DNA from: Oscillospiraceae bacterium
Lineage (GTDB): Bacteria; Bacillota; Clostridia; Oscillospirales; JAKOTC01
DNA length: 35,620 bases
Assembly: GCA_035353335.1 (NCBI GenBank)
Contig: DAOPZJ010000027.1
Coordinates: forward strand, 1-35,620
Direction: 5' to 3'
The position numbers and the translations under genes were made by a program. This document shows, piece after piece, positions 15,877-24,068 of the stretch. How positions within the stretch are numbered: the stretch's first letter is position 1; every line of letters begins with the position of its first letter. The notes beneath the pieces were generated by a model that was not told the DNA's origin, searched no databases, and saw nothing but the letters and a program-made list of their open reading frames with translations.

Positions 15877-17745
15877 TTAAAACTTCACCGTCACCGAACC
15901 ACCCGCCGGGACGAGCACCTTCTTAAAATCGACCAACTTCCGCTTCGTTGCATCGGCATATTTCAAAACCGAATATTTGGTATCGAACTTGCCGTTGTTT
16001 GTCAAGACGACGGTGTTTTCGTCTTTCCAGTTTTCCTTGATTTCGCTGTATGTCAGGCCGTGGCCGAACGGGTAGAGCGGGGAACCCTTGAAAAAGCGGT
16101 AGGTGCGGTTTTCCATGCTGTACTCGGTGAACGGCGGCAGGTCGTCCGCGCTGCGGTAAAATGTCACCGGAAGGCGTCCGCAGGGGCTGTATTTTCCGAA
16201 TAAAAGCTCGGCGAGCGCGTCTCCGCCCTCCGCGCCCGGATAAAAGCATTGGATCACGGCATTGCAGGTCTCATCTGCGCGGCACAGGTTCAGGCAGCTG
16301 CCGCTGACGTTGACAAAGACCATCGGCTTTCCGAGCTTGATGATCTCCTCGAACAGCCGCTTTTGCACCGCGGGCAGTTCAAGATCGGGTTTGTCGCCGT
16401 GCGATTCGTTTTCCGGGGTCTCCTCACCTTCGAGCAAGGGGTTGATGCCCATGCACAAGATCACGACGTCACTGTGTTTCGCCGCGATAATCGCCTCGCG
16501 TAAGGGGTGTTCGAAATAGCGGGAGTGCTCCTCGTCCTGATAGATGTGGGTGCCGCGCGCATAAATCACATGTTCGGCGATATTTTGAATGCCCTCAAGC
16601 GGGGTGGTGTAGTGATCGGGCGTACCGTTGTAGTTGCCCAGCAGTACCGACAGATCGTCGGCGTTCGGGCCGATGACGGCATAGGTCTTATCAGTCGAGA
16701 GCGGAAGAATCCCATCGTTTTTACAGAGCACGATGCTCTCGCGGGACATTTGGCGCGCAAGCGCCTTATGCTCTTTGCAGGCGACAATGCTGTACGGGAT
16801 GTCGTCATAGACGCACTTGTCAAACATGCCGAGCCGCAGCCGCGCTTCGAATAACCGCTCGACCGAGACCGTGATGGTCTCCTCGTCAAGCAGCCCCATC
16901 GCCGCCGAGGTCTTGAGCCATTTATAGGCATCGCCGCAGTTGAGGTCGCAGCCGTTTTTGACAGCCAACGCCGCGCTCTCGGCCTCGTTCGCGGTGACTT
17001 TGTGGGTCTTGTTGATGTCGCAGATCGCACCGCAGTCGGACACGACATAGCCGTCAAACCCGAATTCGCCGCGCAAGATGTCACCGAGCAGCCGTTTACT
17101 CGCGCAGCAGGGCTCGCCGAGCACGCGGTTATAAGCGCCCATCACGGCGGACGGGTGCGCGTGTTCGATGCAGTATTTGAACGCGAATAAATAGGTTTCG
17201 TATAAATCCTTTTCCGAGACGACGGCGTTAAAATGATGCCGTTCGGATTCGGGGCCGCTGTGAACGGCGTAGTGTTTCAGCGTCGCGTCGACTTTGCGGT
17301 AGACGGGGTCGTACCCCTGCATGCCGCGCACAAACGCCGCGCCCATTTTGGCGGTCAGCATCGGGTCTTCGCCGTAGGTCTCGTGGCCGCGTCCCCAGCG
17401 CGGGTCGCGGAAGATATTGATGTTCGGCGACCAGCAGGTCAGGCCCTGATAGACCCCGGTGTCGCCGAATTTGCGGTATTCGTTGTATTTCGCGCGCACC
17501 TCGTCGGAGATCACGCCGCCGACAGTTTCCATCAGCTCGTCGTCAAAGCTCGCCGCCATGGCGATGGATTGCGGAAAGACGGTGGCGGTTCCGGTGCGCG
17601 CCGCGCCGTGAAGCGCTTCGTTCCACCAGTTATAGGCGGGAATGCCGAGCCGGGGAATCGCAGGCGATTCATATTGCATTTGCGCCATTTTTTCGGGCAG
17701 AGTCATCTTTGCGACCAATTCTTTTGCGCGTTGTTTAAAGTCCAT
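15877..17745 (-). CDS. Glycoside hydrolase family 3, beta-xylosidase/beta-glucosidase-like
   Basis: This 622-residue enzyme lacks a signal peptide and should act in the cytoplasm on imported oligosaccharides. GH3 landmarks run in order: NWWNEALHG (40-47), FPQSIAMAASFD, SPNINIFRDPRWGRGHETYGEDP (106-128), LKHYAVHSGPE (156-166), and the nucleophile Asp237 in GYVVSDCGA. The second alpha/beta domain has ILCMG and then PCGRLPVTFYRSADDLPPF and FPFGHGLTY-type sequence. The NWWNEALHG and KHY spacing resembles beta-xylosidase/arabinosidase members. The C-terminal fibronectin III-like domain is present only as a shortened version (last 60 residues or so). The ATG has GGAGGAAGG about 8 nt upstream. Neighbouring transporters and an esterase suit hemicellulose use. 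Confidence 0.92.
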   Translation of the reverse strand: MDFKQRAKELVAKMTLPEKMAQMQYESPAIPRLGIPAYNWWNEALHGAARTGTATVFPQSIAMAASFDDELMETVGGVISDEVRAKYNEYRKFGDTGVYQGLTCWSPNINIFRDPRWGRGHETYGEDPMLTAKMGAAFVRGMQGYDPVYRKVDATLKHYAVHSGPESERHHFNAVVSEKDLYETYLFAFKYCIEHAHPSAVMGAYNRVLGEPCCASKRLLGDILRGEFGFDGYVVSDCGAICDINKTHKVTANEAESAALAVKNGCDLNCGDAYKWLKTSAAMGLLDEETITVSVERLFEARLRLGMFDKCVYDDIPYSIVACKEHKALARQMSRESIVLCKNDGILPLSTDKTYAVIGPNADDLSVLLGNYNGTPDHYTTPLEGIQNIAEHVIYARGTHIYQDEEHSRYFEHPLREAIIAAKHSDVVILCMGINPLLEGEETPENESHGDKPDLELPAVQKRLFEEIIKLGKPMVFVNVSGSCLNLCRADETCNAVIQCFYPGAEGGDALAELLFGKYSPCGRLPVTFYRSADDLPPFTEYSMENRTYRFFKGSPLYPFGHGLTYSEIKENWKDENTVVLTNNGKFDTKYSVLKYADATKRKLVDFKKVLVPAGGSVTVKF

Positions 17746-17779
17746 GTTACAACCTTCCTCCGTAATATTCGTCTTCCGC

Positions 17780-18262
17780 CTATTTTACGGGGTTCTCTTC
17801 GATATAACGCAAATGTGTTTGGTAATCCTCTTCATCCCGGATGATGTGGTCGTAAAACGATTTTTGCCATAATGAAAAGCCGATTTGTTTTGAAATGCGC
17901 CGTTTATATTGTTGAATAGTGACCGATATATTCGCCGTAGGGGCGATTCTAAATCGCCCGCTTTCCGATTCATTATCGACCGTTAAAATCATATGAATGT
18001 GATTTGGCATGATAACATATTTATCAACTAGGGTGTCCGAATAATCCGGAATTTGTTTGATTGATGATTCAACAATGATTCCATATTTCGATAAAACGAT
18101 TTGCGGGGATGCGTCATCCGGGCGATAGAGAATCGCCTCTACGTCGATCTTTCCCAACAATTCTTTTCTTTGGTTTATGCAAATTGTGATGAAATACGTG
18201 CCATTACTTCCGTAATCAAAATTTGTTAATCGGTTAGGTTGTCTTTGCGGGAAATCATTCAT
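17780..18262 (-). CDS. REP-associated tyrosine transposase (RAYT, Y1/HUH family)
   Basis: This 160-residue single-strand DNA transposase belongs to the IS200/RAYT-type Y1 family. The N-terminal NFDYGSNGTYFITICIN strand, the HUH metal motif in MPNHIHMIL (H88 and H90) and LWQKSFYDHIIRDEEDYQTHLRYIEENPVK are all diagnostic. The catalytic tyrosine is Y137 or Y147. Translation ends directly after NPVK, whereas relatives usually run some residues further, so the tail may be trimmed. Residues 102-109 (GRFRIAPT) are encoded by a complete REP-like palindrome, in the loop between the HUH strand and the next helix. Two more copies lie upstream at 18295-18317 and 18407-18429. It separates the GH3 gene from the MFS genes, so it is probably an insertion into that cluster. 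Confidence 0.9.
   Translation of the reverse strand: MNDFPQRQPNRLTNFDYGSNGTYFITICINQRKELLGKIDVEAILYRPDDASPQIVLSKYGIIVESSIKQIPDYSDTLVDKYVIMPNHIHMILTVDNESESGRFRIAPTANISVTIQQYKRRISKQIGFSLWQKSFYDHIIRDEEDYQTHLRYIEENPVK
17937..17959 (+). repeat. GTAG-headed REP-like palindrome inside the RAYT gene
   Basis: It reads GTAG, then perfect 8-nt arms GGGCGATT and AATCGCCC around CTA. It keeps the RAYT frame open and encodes residues 102-109 on the opposite strand. Confidence 0.85.
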
Positions 18263-18294
18263 GAATCATTCCCTCCGTCCATGCTTACGTTTGG

Positions 18295-18317
18295 CGGCGA
18301 TTACGAATCGCCCCTAC
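18295..18317 (-). repeat. GTAG-headed REP-like palindrome upstream of RAYT
   Basis: On the minus strand it reads GTAG, arm GGGCGATT, loop CGT, and arm AATCGCCG with one mismatch at the base of the stem. It lies 33 bp upstream of the RAYT start codon. Confidence 0.8.
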
Positions 18318-18376
18318 GTTATTAAGGCGAATTCATCCGATGAAAGTATAAATCGTGATTTGAAAATATTCAATAT

Positions 18377-18399
18377 AAAAAAACGAATTTCGTTTTTTT
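18377..18399. terminator. A/T-rich hairpin between the MFS and RAYT genes
   Basis: Eleven-base arms, seven A then CGAA and TTCG then seven T, surround a single T. It could end transcription in either direction, although the stem is A/T-rich and the loop would have to open. Confidence 0.4.
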
Positions 18400-18406
18400 G
18401 TTCGTA

Positions 18407-18429
18407 GTAGGGGCGATTCTCAATCGCCC
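18407..18429 (+). repeat. GTAG-headed REP-like palindrome
   Basis: GTAG is followed by perfect arms GGGCGATT and AATCGCCC around CTC. It lies 10 bp beyond the stop codon of the MFS gene at 18439-19701. Confidence 0.85.
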
Positions 18430-18438
18430 GTCCGGATT

Positions 18439-19701
18439 TTATTTGGTTCCGATAATTTCCTTCGATTTTTCACCGCGGCGCTTGATGAACACCATCAATA
18501 AAACGACGGCAATCAACGGATAAATTGCCGAAAAAGTCAGCGCGGAACGAAGACCCAACTGTTCCGGCGTAAGACCCGCGCCGAGAGCCGATAAAAACGG
18601 AATTTCCGAAGCATGATCGACGAGCAATCCGGCTAACCACGGGCAAAATGCCGCACCGATATCGCCGCCGAGCGCGAGTATCGCAAACAGCCACGCGCCG
18701 CCGTTCGGGTACCGCTGCGAGCCCAGCACCAGCGTGCCCGGCCAGAACATGCCCACGGCAAGCCCTGTCAGCGCGCATCCCGCCAGATTCAACCATCCGG
18801 TATCCGAGAGCGCGGTCAGCGGGAAGCTGATGACCCCCGCGACAGCGCCGAACAGCATAAACTTCGCCGCATCAAGCTTATTTGAAAACAGACCGTAAAT
18901 CAACCGCGACGTCCCCATCAGCAGCGCAAACATCAGCACGCCCGCATAATCACCCAGCAGTTTCGGCAGGTCCGCGGCCTTTTCCATAAACGTGGAACTC
19001 CATTGGAGCATCGTGCATTCCGCGCCCGCGCCGAATAACATGATCAAAAAGCACAGCCAAAAATCAATGCCGACCGCAATCTCCCGGGCTTGCTGTTTGG
19101 GTTGGGATTGAATATCCGGCAGCGGAACGCGCAGATATAAAATTAACGCCGCAATCGGAATCAGCGCCCACGCAGCCACGACCCATTGCCAGTTTGCGTC
19201 CCCGAACAAAAACAACGCAAGCGACGTCAGCATGATGACCGAGGCCTGCCCGAACGAATACACCGCATGTAAAAAAGACAGATTCCCGCTCTTGGATTTG
19301 TGCGGCAGCCGGTCGACCAGCGGGCTTGCCAGAATGTCATTGAGCCCGCCGCCCACCGAAAACAGCACCGCGGCAGCAATAAAACCGGGGTACGGTTTTC
19401 CGGTCAGCAGCGGCATGGCGGCAAAAAGCAAAAAGCCCCCGGCCGTCAGACCCATGGCAAGAGTCATAAAAGGCCGGAAACCGAATTTATCCGCCGCCTT
19501 GGAAAACAACAGATCGGTGCCGATGCGGACGATATAAATGACGCTGATCAGCGTCGCAAGCTGTAAATAAGTCAGTCCGAAGGATTCTCGCAGCAGCACG
19601 AACAGCAGAGGCCAGATGTTGGCCATCGCCGCCTGCGCGGCGGTGCCCAGATAGCAGGTACCCCTCGTCAGCCCGTAGCGCGGCTCCGGTTGCGTTGTCA
19701 T
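18439..19701 (-). CDS. MFS transporter, tandem paralogue 2
   Basis: This 420-residue protein has 12 predicted membrane helices and belongs to the major facilitator superfamily. The loop after helix 2 carries SKAADKFGFRPF, equivalent to the MFS signature G-x-x-x-D-R-x-G-R. Helix 1 includes NIWPLLFVLLRESFGLTY. The likely substrates are sugars or oligosaccharides, inferred only from the neighbouring GH3 enzyme and esterase. It is closely similar along its whole length to the gene upstream. Its ATG overlaps that gene's stop by 4 nt (ATGA), so the two are translationally coupled. It ends in a basic tail (KRRGEKSKEIIGTK). Confidence 0.88.
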   Translation of the reverse strand: MTTQPEPRYGLTRGTCYLGTAAQAAMANIWPLLFVLLRESFGLTYLQLATLISVIYIVRIGTDLLFSKAADKFGFRPFMTLAMGLTAGGFLLFAAMPLLTGKPYPGFIAAAVLFSVGGGLNDILASPLVDRLPHKSKSGNLSFLHAVYSFGQASVIMLTSLALFLFGDANWQWVVAAWALIPIAALILYLRVPLPDIQSQPKQQAREIAVGIDFWLCFLIMLFGAGAECTMLQWSSTFMEKAADLPKLLGDYAGVLMFALLMGTSRLIYGLFSNKLDAAKFMLFGAVAGVISFPLTALSDTGWLNLAGCALTGLAVGMFWPGTLVLGSQRYPNGGAWLFAILALGGDIGAAFCPWLAGLLVDHASEIPFLSALGAGLTPEQLGLRSALTFSAIYPLIAVVLLMVFIKRRGEKSKEIIGTK

Positions 19702-20972
19702 GCGTACAGACCCTCACCGGGCCGGTATTGATCGCGCCTTCTCATAAACACGATCAACAGCACAACGGTGATGAGCGGATAGACGGTCGAAAAGCCGAGC
19801 GCGGAACGCAGCCCGAGCTGTTCCGGGGAAAGTCCCGCGCCGAGATTGGCTAAAAACGGGATCTTTGCGGCATTGTCGGCAAGCAGTCCCGACAGCCACG
19901 GACAGAAAGCCGCGCCGCAGTCGCCGCCGACCGCCAAAATCGCGAACAGCCACGCTCCGCCCCGGGGATACCGCTCCGAGGCGAGCACCAGCGTGCCGGG
20001 CCAGAGCATTCCTGCCCCGAAACCCGTCAGCGCGCAGCCGATCAAATTGAGCGCCGGGACATTTGAAAACGCGGTCAAAGGGTAAAACAGAATCGCCCCC
20101 GCCGCGCCCACGAGCATATATTTGACCAAATCAAATTTTTTGGAGAAAAGGCCGTGCAGCAGCCGGGAGAGCCCCAGCATCAGCGCAAACATCATAATGC
20201 CGGCATAATCGCCCAGCAGTTTCGGAAGCCCCACGGCTTGCTCCATAAACGCGGAGCTCCACTGCACCATCGTGCATTCGACGCCCGCGCCGAAAAAGAT
20301 GATGAAAAAGCAGAGCGCGAAGTCAAATCCCTTGGCGATTTCACGGGAGGACTGTTTGGGATGCGCCTGAATGTCGGGCATCGGCGCGCGTAAGAACATT
20401 AAGAACTCAATAACCGGAACCAGCGCCCAGAAAGCCACAATCAGCTGCCAGCTCGCATTGCCGAACAGTTTTAAGGCCAACGACGTCAGCAGAATCACAC
20501 CTGCCTGACCCCAGGCATACATCGAATGGAAAAAAGCCATATTGCCGCTTTTAGAATCGTTGGGGATCAGGTCGATCAGCGGACTTGTCAAAATTTCGGT
20601 CAGCCCGCCGCCCAGTGAAAAGACCACCGTCGCAGCGATAAAGCCGGGGTAGGGGTGATCGGTCAGCAGCGGAACCGCCGCGTACATCAGAAATCCGAGC
20701 GCGACAAGCCCCGACGAGAGAAGCAGGAAGGGGCGGAACCCGTGCTTATCGGCCGCCTTGGAAAATACCAGATCGGTGCCCAGCTGAACAATGAAGTTCA
20801 GACCCACCAGTGTTGCCAGCTCAACATAGGAAAGGCCGAAGGCCTCGCGGAAGAGGACAAAAAACAACGGCCAAAGATTGATTAAGGCCGCTTGGGCGAC
20901 GTAAGATAAGTAACATGCCGTTTTGGTGATTCCGTAATGCGGCGCGCGTGAGTGTTTGACGGTGTCGGTCAT
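19698..20972 (-). CDS. MFS transporter, tandem paralogue 1
   Basis: This 424-residue 12-helix transporter is a paralogue of the gene it overlaps by 4 nt downstream. Shared blocks include SKAADKHGFRPF after helix 2, SREIAKGFDFALCF in the central loop, YPRGGAWLFAILAVGGD near helix 10, and LSPEQLGLRSAL before the last helices. The two divided after a tandem duplication and may take up different glycans, or could act together. The ATG has AGGA about 11 nt upstream. It follows the SGNH esterase gene by 30 nt on the same strand, so esterase, transporter 1 and transporter 2 look like one transcript. Confidence 0.88.
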   Translation of the reverse strand: MTDTVKHSRAPHYGITKTACYLSYVAQAALINLWPLFFVLFREAFGLSYVELATLVGLNFIVQLGTDLVFSKAADKHGFRPFLLLSSGLVALGFLMYAAVPLLTDHPYPGFIAATVVFSLGGGLTEILTSPLIDLIPNDSKSGNMAFFHSMYAWGQAGVILLTSLALKLFGNASWQLIVAFWALVPVIEFLMFLRAPMPDIQAHPKQSSREIAKGFDFALCFFIIFFGAGVECTMVQWSSAFMEQAVGLPKLLGDYAGIMMFALMLGLSRLLHGLFSKKFDLVKYMLVGAAGAILFYPLTAFSNVPALNLIGCALTGFGAGMLWPGTLVLASERYPRGGAWLFAILAVGGDCGAAFCPWLSGLLADNAAKIPFLANLGAGLSPEQLGLRSALGFSTVYPLITVVLLIVFMRRRDQYRPGEGLYA

Positions 20973-21002
20973 GCCGGAGAATTCCTGTTCTGTATATTTA
21001 AT

Positions 21003-21614
21003 TTATCCGAATAACTTCATGAACGCTTCGGCGTAGAGTTTGCCCATGAACGCGGAGCCGTTTTCGTTGGGATGCACGCCGTCCGCCGACCAGTGGAGCA
21101 TGTCTTTTTCGACGCAGGCGGCGGCAAACAGCCCGTCGACCGGCACAAAGATGTCGGCGAATTCGCGCGCGAGTTTGCGGGTGATGCCGATTTTGGCGTC
21201 GAGGTCGATGCGGAAAAACTCTTTATCGGGCACCGGCAGCAAAAACTGCTCCAAAATCATGATTTTGGCGTTGGTCTTGGTTCTGATGTCGGTCAGAATC
21301 GAGCGGTAGTTATTTTCGAACTGGGCGTCGAGCAGCCAGTCGCGTTTCGGCGCATGGTGCCAGGTGTCATTGACGCCGATGTGGATCGAGACGAGATCGG
21401 GTTGAATGTCGACGCAGTCGGTCTTCCAGCGGGCGAGAAGGTCTTTGGTCTGGTCGCCGCTGATGCCGAGGTTGACAAATTCAAACATCTTATTCGGGTG
21501 CTGTTCTTGGATGTATTGGGCGGCATATTTCGGATAACCGGGCCCGAGGTCATGGGGATTGCTGCGGTCTCTGCCCGCGTCGGTGATGCTGTCGCCCTGG
21601 AACAGGATTTTCAT
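21003..21614 (-). CDS. SGNH/GDSL hydrolase, probable carbohydrate acetyl esterase
   Basis: This 203-residue enzyme has all SGNH blocks: GDSIT with nucleophile Ser9 (block I), NLGISG with Gly50 (II), IGVND with Asn82 (III), and DGVHP with Asp178 and His181 (V). There is no signal peptide, so it would act in the cytosol. The sequence resembles acetylxylan-esterase-like and rhamnogalacturonan-acetylesterase-like GDSL proteins more than lipases. With the adjacent transporters and GH3 glycosidase, it probably removes acetyl groups from imported oligosaccharides. The ATG has AGAGGAAG about 9 nt upstream. It lies 75 nt downstream of gpmI, with a decayed repeat in between. Confidence 0.88.
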   Translation of the reverse strand: MKILFQGDSITDAGRDRSNPHDLGPGYPKYAAQYIQEQHPNKMFEFVNLGISGDQTKDLLARWKTDCVDIQPDLVSIHIGVNDTWHHAPKRDWLLDAQFENNYRSILTDIRTKTNAKIMILEQFLLPVPDKEFFRIDLDAKIGITRKLAREFADIFVPVDGLFAAACVEKDMLHWSADGVHPNENGSAFMGKLYAEAFMKLFG

Positions 21615-21660
21615 AGAAATCGCTTCCTCTTTTATATGATTTATTTTAGCAAATTGCGGC

Positions 21661-21683
21661 GGACGCGCAATGCGCGTCTCTTC
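21661..21683 (-). repeat. Decayed REP-like palindrome (GCGCGCAT type)
   Basis: GGACGCGCAATGCGCG matches the palindrome at 24038-24060 in opposite orientation. The GTAG head has decayed (GAAG), so this copy is probably inactive. Confidence 0.5.
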
Positions 21684-21689
21684 GGTATT

Positions 21690-23201
21690 TTATTGAATCA
21701 ACGATTTTCCGGTCATCTCCGCCGGTTGTTTGATGCCCATGATCTGCAGCATGGTCGGTGCGATATCGCCGAGGACGCCGCCTTTTTCACGGAGCTTGCA
21801 GGGATACCCGACAACCATAAACGGGACGGGGTTTGTGGTGTGTGCGGTGAACGGCGAACCGTCCGGGTAGAGCATCTGCTCGCTGTTGCCGTGGTCTGCG
21901 GTGACCAGCGCCACGCCGCCGGCTTTGATGACCGCGTCCGTGACTTTGCCGACGCACTCGTCGACGGTCTTGACCGCCTTGACCGCCGCTTCGAACACGC
22001 CGGTGTGCCCGACCATGTCGCAGTTGGCAAAGTTCAGGATGATCGCGTCGTATTTTCCGCTTTGAATGCGCGTAACGACTTCGTCGGCAACGATATAGGC
22101 GCTCATTTCGGGTTGGAGGTCATAGGTCGCGACGTTCGGGCTGTCGATGAGTTTCCGGTCTTCTCCGTCGAACACGGTTTCTGTACCCGCGTTGAAAAAG
22201 AACGTGACGTGCGCGTATTTGGTGTATTCGGCGATGCGCAGCTGCTTCATATTGTGGTTCGCGACGATCTCGCCGAAGGTGTTGTCCATCGACTGGGGCT
22301 TGAACGCGACTTCGACGTTCGGCATGGTCGCGTCGTATTGGGTGAAACAGACGTAAAACGGCTTGATGAACTCTTTGCGCTTCCAGCCGTCGAACGCCGG
22401 GTCGACAAACGCGCGGGTGATCTCACGGGCGCGGTCGGGGCGGAAGTTGAAAAAGATAAAGCTGTCTTCGGCTTTCACCGGGCAGCCGCCGTTGACGACC
22501 GTCGGCACGATGAATTCGTCGGTGACTTCTTTTTCGTAGCTGTCTTTCATCGACTGCACGGCGTCTTTAACCGCAAGCCCGTCGGCATAGACCAGCGCGT
22601 TATAGGCCTTTTCGACGCGGTCCCACTTCTTTTCGCGATCCATCGCGTAATAACGTCCCGTGATCGTGGCGATTTTTCCGGCGCCGATCTCGCGCATTTT
22701 GTCTTCGAGTTCGGCGATTAAATCGACACCCGAGGTCGGGGAGACGTCGCGCCCGTCCATAAAACAATGCACGGCGACCTTGCCGAGCCCGTTTTTCTTC
22801 GCGAGTTCGAGCAAAGCGTATAAATGGGTGTTATGGCTGTGGACGCCGCCGTCCGAGACCAGTCCCGCCAGATGAAGCGTCGAACCGTTATTTTTGCAGT
22901 TTCTGATCGCGTCGAGCAGCACGGGGTTCGCGAAAAAGCCGCCGTCGTCGATTTCCTTGGAAATGCGGGTCAGTTCCTGATAGACGATCCGGCCCGCGCC
23001 GATGTTGGTGTGGCCGACTTCGCTGTTGCCCATCTGTCCGTCCGGCAAGCCGACCGAGAGGCCGGAAGCGCCGATATAGGTGTAGGGATTGCTCGCCATG
23101 AGCTTGTCGAGATTCGGGGTGTTGCCCAGAATCGCATTGCCGTAGGCGCTGTCGGATTTGCCGAAGCCGTCCATGATAATTAAAGTGATAGGTCTTTTCA
23201 T
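21690..23201 (-). CDS. gpmI: 2,3-bisphosphoglycerate-independent phosphoglycerate mutase
   Basis: This 503-residue cytosolic di-manganese enzyme of glycolysis interconverts 3- and 2-phosphoglycerate. Visible motifs are IIMDGFGKSDS at the N-terminus (metal Asp), GQMGNSEVGHTNIGAGR with the phosphorylated Ser, HCFMDGRDVSPTSG, NFRPDRARE, and NCDMVGHTG and TADHGNSEQM near the C-terminus (metal ligands). The frame is open about 100 codons further upstream, but that stretch overlaps tpiA and does not look like protein. The ATG at 23201 has GGAG 8 nt upstream and gives the family's normal length. It follows tpiA by 53 nt. Confidence 0.96.
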   Translation of the reverse strand: MKRPITLIIMDGFGKSDSAYGNAILGNTPNLDKLMASNPYTYIGASGLSVGLPDGQMGNSEVGHTNIGAGRIVYQELTRISKEIDDGGFFANPVLLDAIRNCKNNGSTLHLAGLVSDGGVHSHNTHLYALLELAKKNGLGKVAVHCFMDGRDVSPTSGVDLIAELEDKMREIGAGKIATITGRYYAMDREKKWDRVEKAYNALVYADGLAVKDAVQSMKDSYEKEVTDEFIVPTVVNGGCPVKAEDSFIFFNFRPDRAREITRAFVDPAFDGWKRKEFIKPFYVCFTQYDATMPNVEVAFKPQSMDNTFGEIVANHNMKQLRIAEYTKYAHVTFFFNAGTETVFDGEDRKLIDSPNVATYDLQPEMSAYIVADEVVTRIQSGKYDAIILNFANCDMVGHTGVFEAAVKAVKTVDECVGKVTDAVIKAGGVALVTADHGNSEQMLYPDGSPFTAHTTNPVPFMVVGYPCKLREKGGVLGDIAPTMLQIMGIKQPAEMTGKSLIQ

Positions 23202-23254
23202 TTCATTACTCCATGAAAACAGGGCAAACAGACGTTTGCCCCGAATTTGTTGAT

Positions 23255-24019
23255 TTACTTGGTTGCTTCGACGATGACCGCGAAATCCGCCGGTTTCAAT
23301 GCCGCGCCGCCGATCAGGCCGCCGTCGACATCGGGCTGAGCAAGCAGTCCCGCTGCGTTTTTGGCGTTCATCGAACCGCCGTATTGAACCGTCATCGCGT
23401 CGCCGTATTTCTTGCCGTAGAGTGCTGAGACGGTTGCGCGGATCACGCCGCAGACCTCGTTGGCCTGTTCGTCGGTCGCGGTTTTGCCGGTGCCGATCGC
23501 CCAAACGGGTTCATAGGCGATGATGATTTTCGCGAGTTCGTCCGCCGAGACGCCGCCGAGCGCGATCTTGGTCTGCATGGCGACGAATTCGTTGGTGACG
23601 CCCTGTTCGCGCTGTTCGAGCACTTCGCCCACGCAGACGATCACGTTGAGTCCTGCGTCGAGAGCGGCTCTGGTGCGTTTATTGACGGTCACGTCGGTCT
23701 CGCCGAAATAGGTTCTGCGCTCCGAATGGCCGATGATGACGTATTCGACGCCCATCTCTTTGAGCATGTCCGCCGAGATCTCGCCGGTGAACGCGCCGCT
23801 CTTTTCAAAGTGGCAGTTCTGCGCTCCGACTTTGACCGATGTACCCTTGACCGCGTCGAGCACCGGGGCGAGGTCGACAAACGGCACGCACAGCACCACG
23901 CCGCACGCAGCGTCCTTCACAAGCGGGACGATCTCCTTTGTGAGTGCCGCCGCTTCGGACGGGGTCTTGTTCATTTTCCAGTTGCCGGCGATGACCGGTC
24001 TGCGCAATTTTTTATTCAT
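23255..24019 (-). CDS. tpiA: Triosephosphate isomerase
   Basis: This cytosolic TIM-barrel enzyme interconverts dihydroxyacetone phosphate and glyceraldehyde-3-phosphate. Visible active-site blocks are AGNWKMN (Asn and Lys), IIGHSERR (catalytic His), AYEPVWAIGTGKTAT (catalytic Glu and the flexible loop), and the phosphate-binding YGGSMNAKN and DGGLIGGAAL. Two ATG codons are available, at 24025 and 24019. The AAAGGA site is only 3 nt from the first but 9 nt from the second, so I chose 24019 (254 residues). It sits between pgk and gpmI, all on the minus strand, with a REP-like element in the pgk-tpiA gap. Confidence 0.96.
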   Translation of the reverse strand: MNKKLRRPVIAGNWKMNKTPSEAAALTKEIVPLVKDAACGVVLCVPFVDLAPVLDAVKGTSVKVGAQNCHFEKSGAFTGEISADMLKEMGVEYVIIGHSERRTYFGETDVTVNKRTRAALDAGLNVIVCVGEVLEQREQGVTNEFVAMQTKIALGGVSADELAKIIIAYEPVWAIGTGKTATDEQANEVCGVIRATVSALYGKKYGDAMTVQYGGSMNAKNAAGLLAQPDVDGGLIGGAALKPADFAVIVEATK

Positions 24020-24037
24020 ATTCATGATTCCTTTTGT

Positions 24038-24060
24038 GTAGGGGCGCGCATTGCGCGTCC
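24038..24060 (+). repeat. GTAG-headed REP-like palindrome (GCGCGCAT type) between pgk and tpiA
   Basis: GTAG is followed by arms GGGCGCGC and GCGCGTCC (one G-U pair) around ATT. It lies in the 49-bp gap inside the glycolytic transcript, so its RNA hairpin could influence relative expression of pgk and tpiA. Confidence 0.75.
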
Positions 24061-24068
24061 GTTATTAT

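Noticed and set aside
20648..20665. GTAGGGGTGATC within the MFS gene as another REP-like copy
   Set aside because: There is no complementary second arm and the bases encode conserved transporter residues shared with the paralogue.
21072..22721. Long plus-strand open frame of 549 codons opposite the SGNH and gpmI genes
   Set aside because: It overlaps two genes with full sets of catalytic motifs and shows only the repetitive V/D/R composition of an antisense shadow.
23202..23504. N-terminal extension of gpmI
   Set aside because: The frame is open but overlaps tpiA, the residues are arginine-rich and unlike protein, and a good start and ribosome site exist at 23201.
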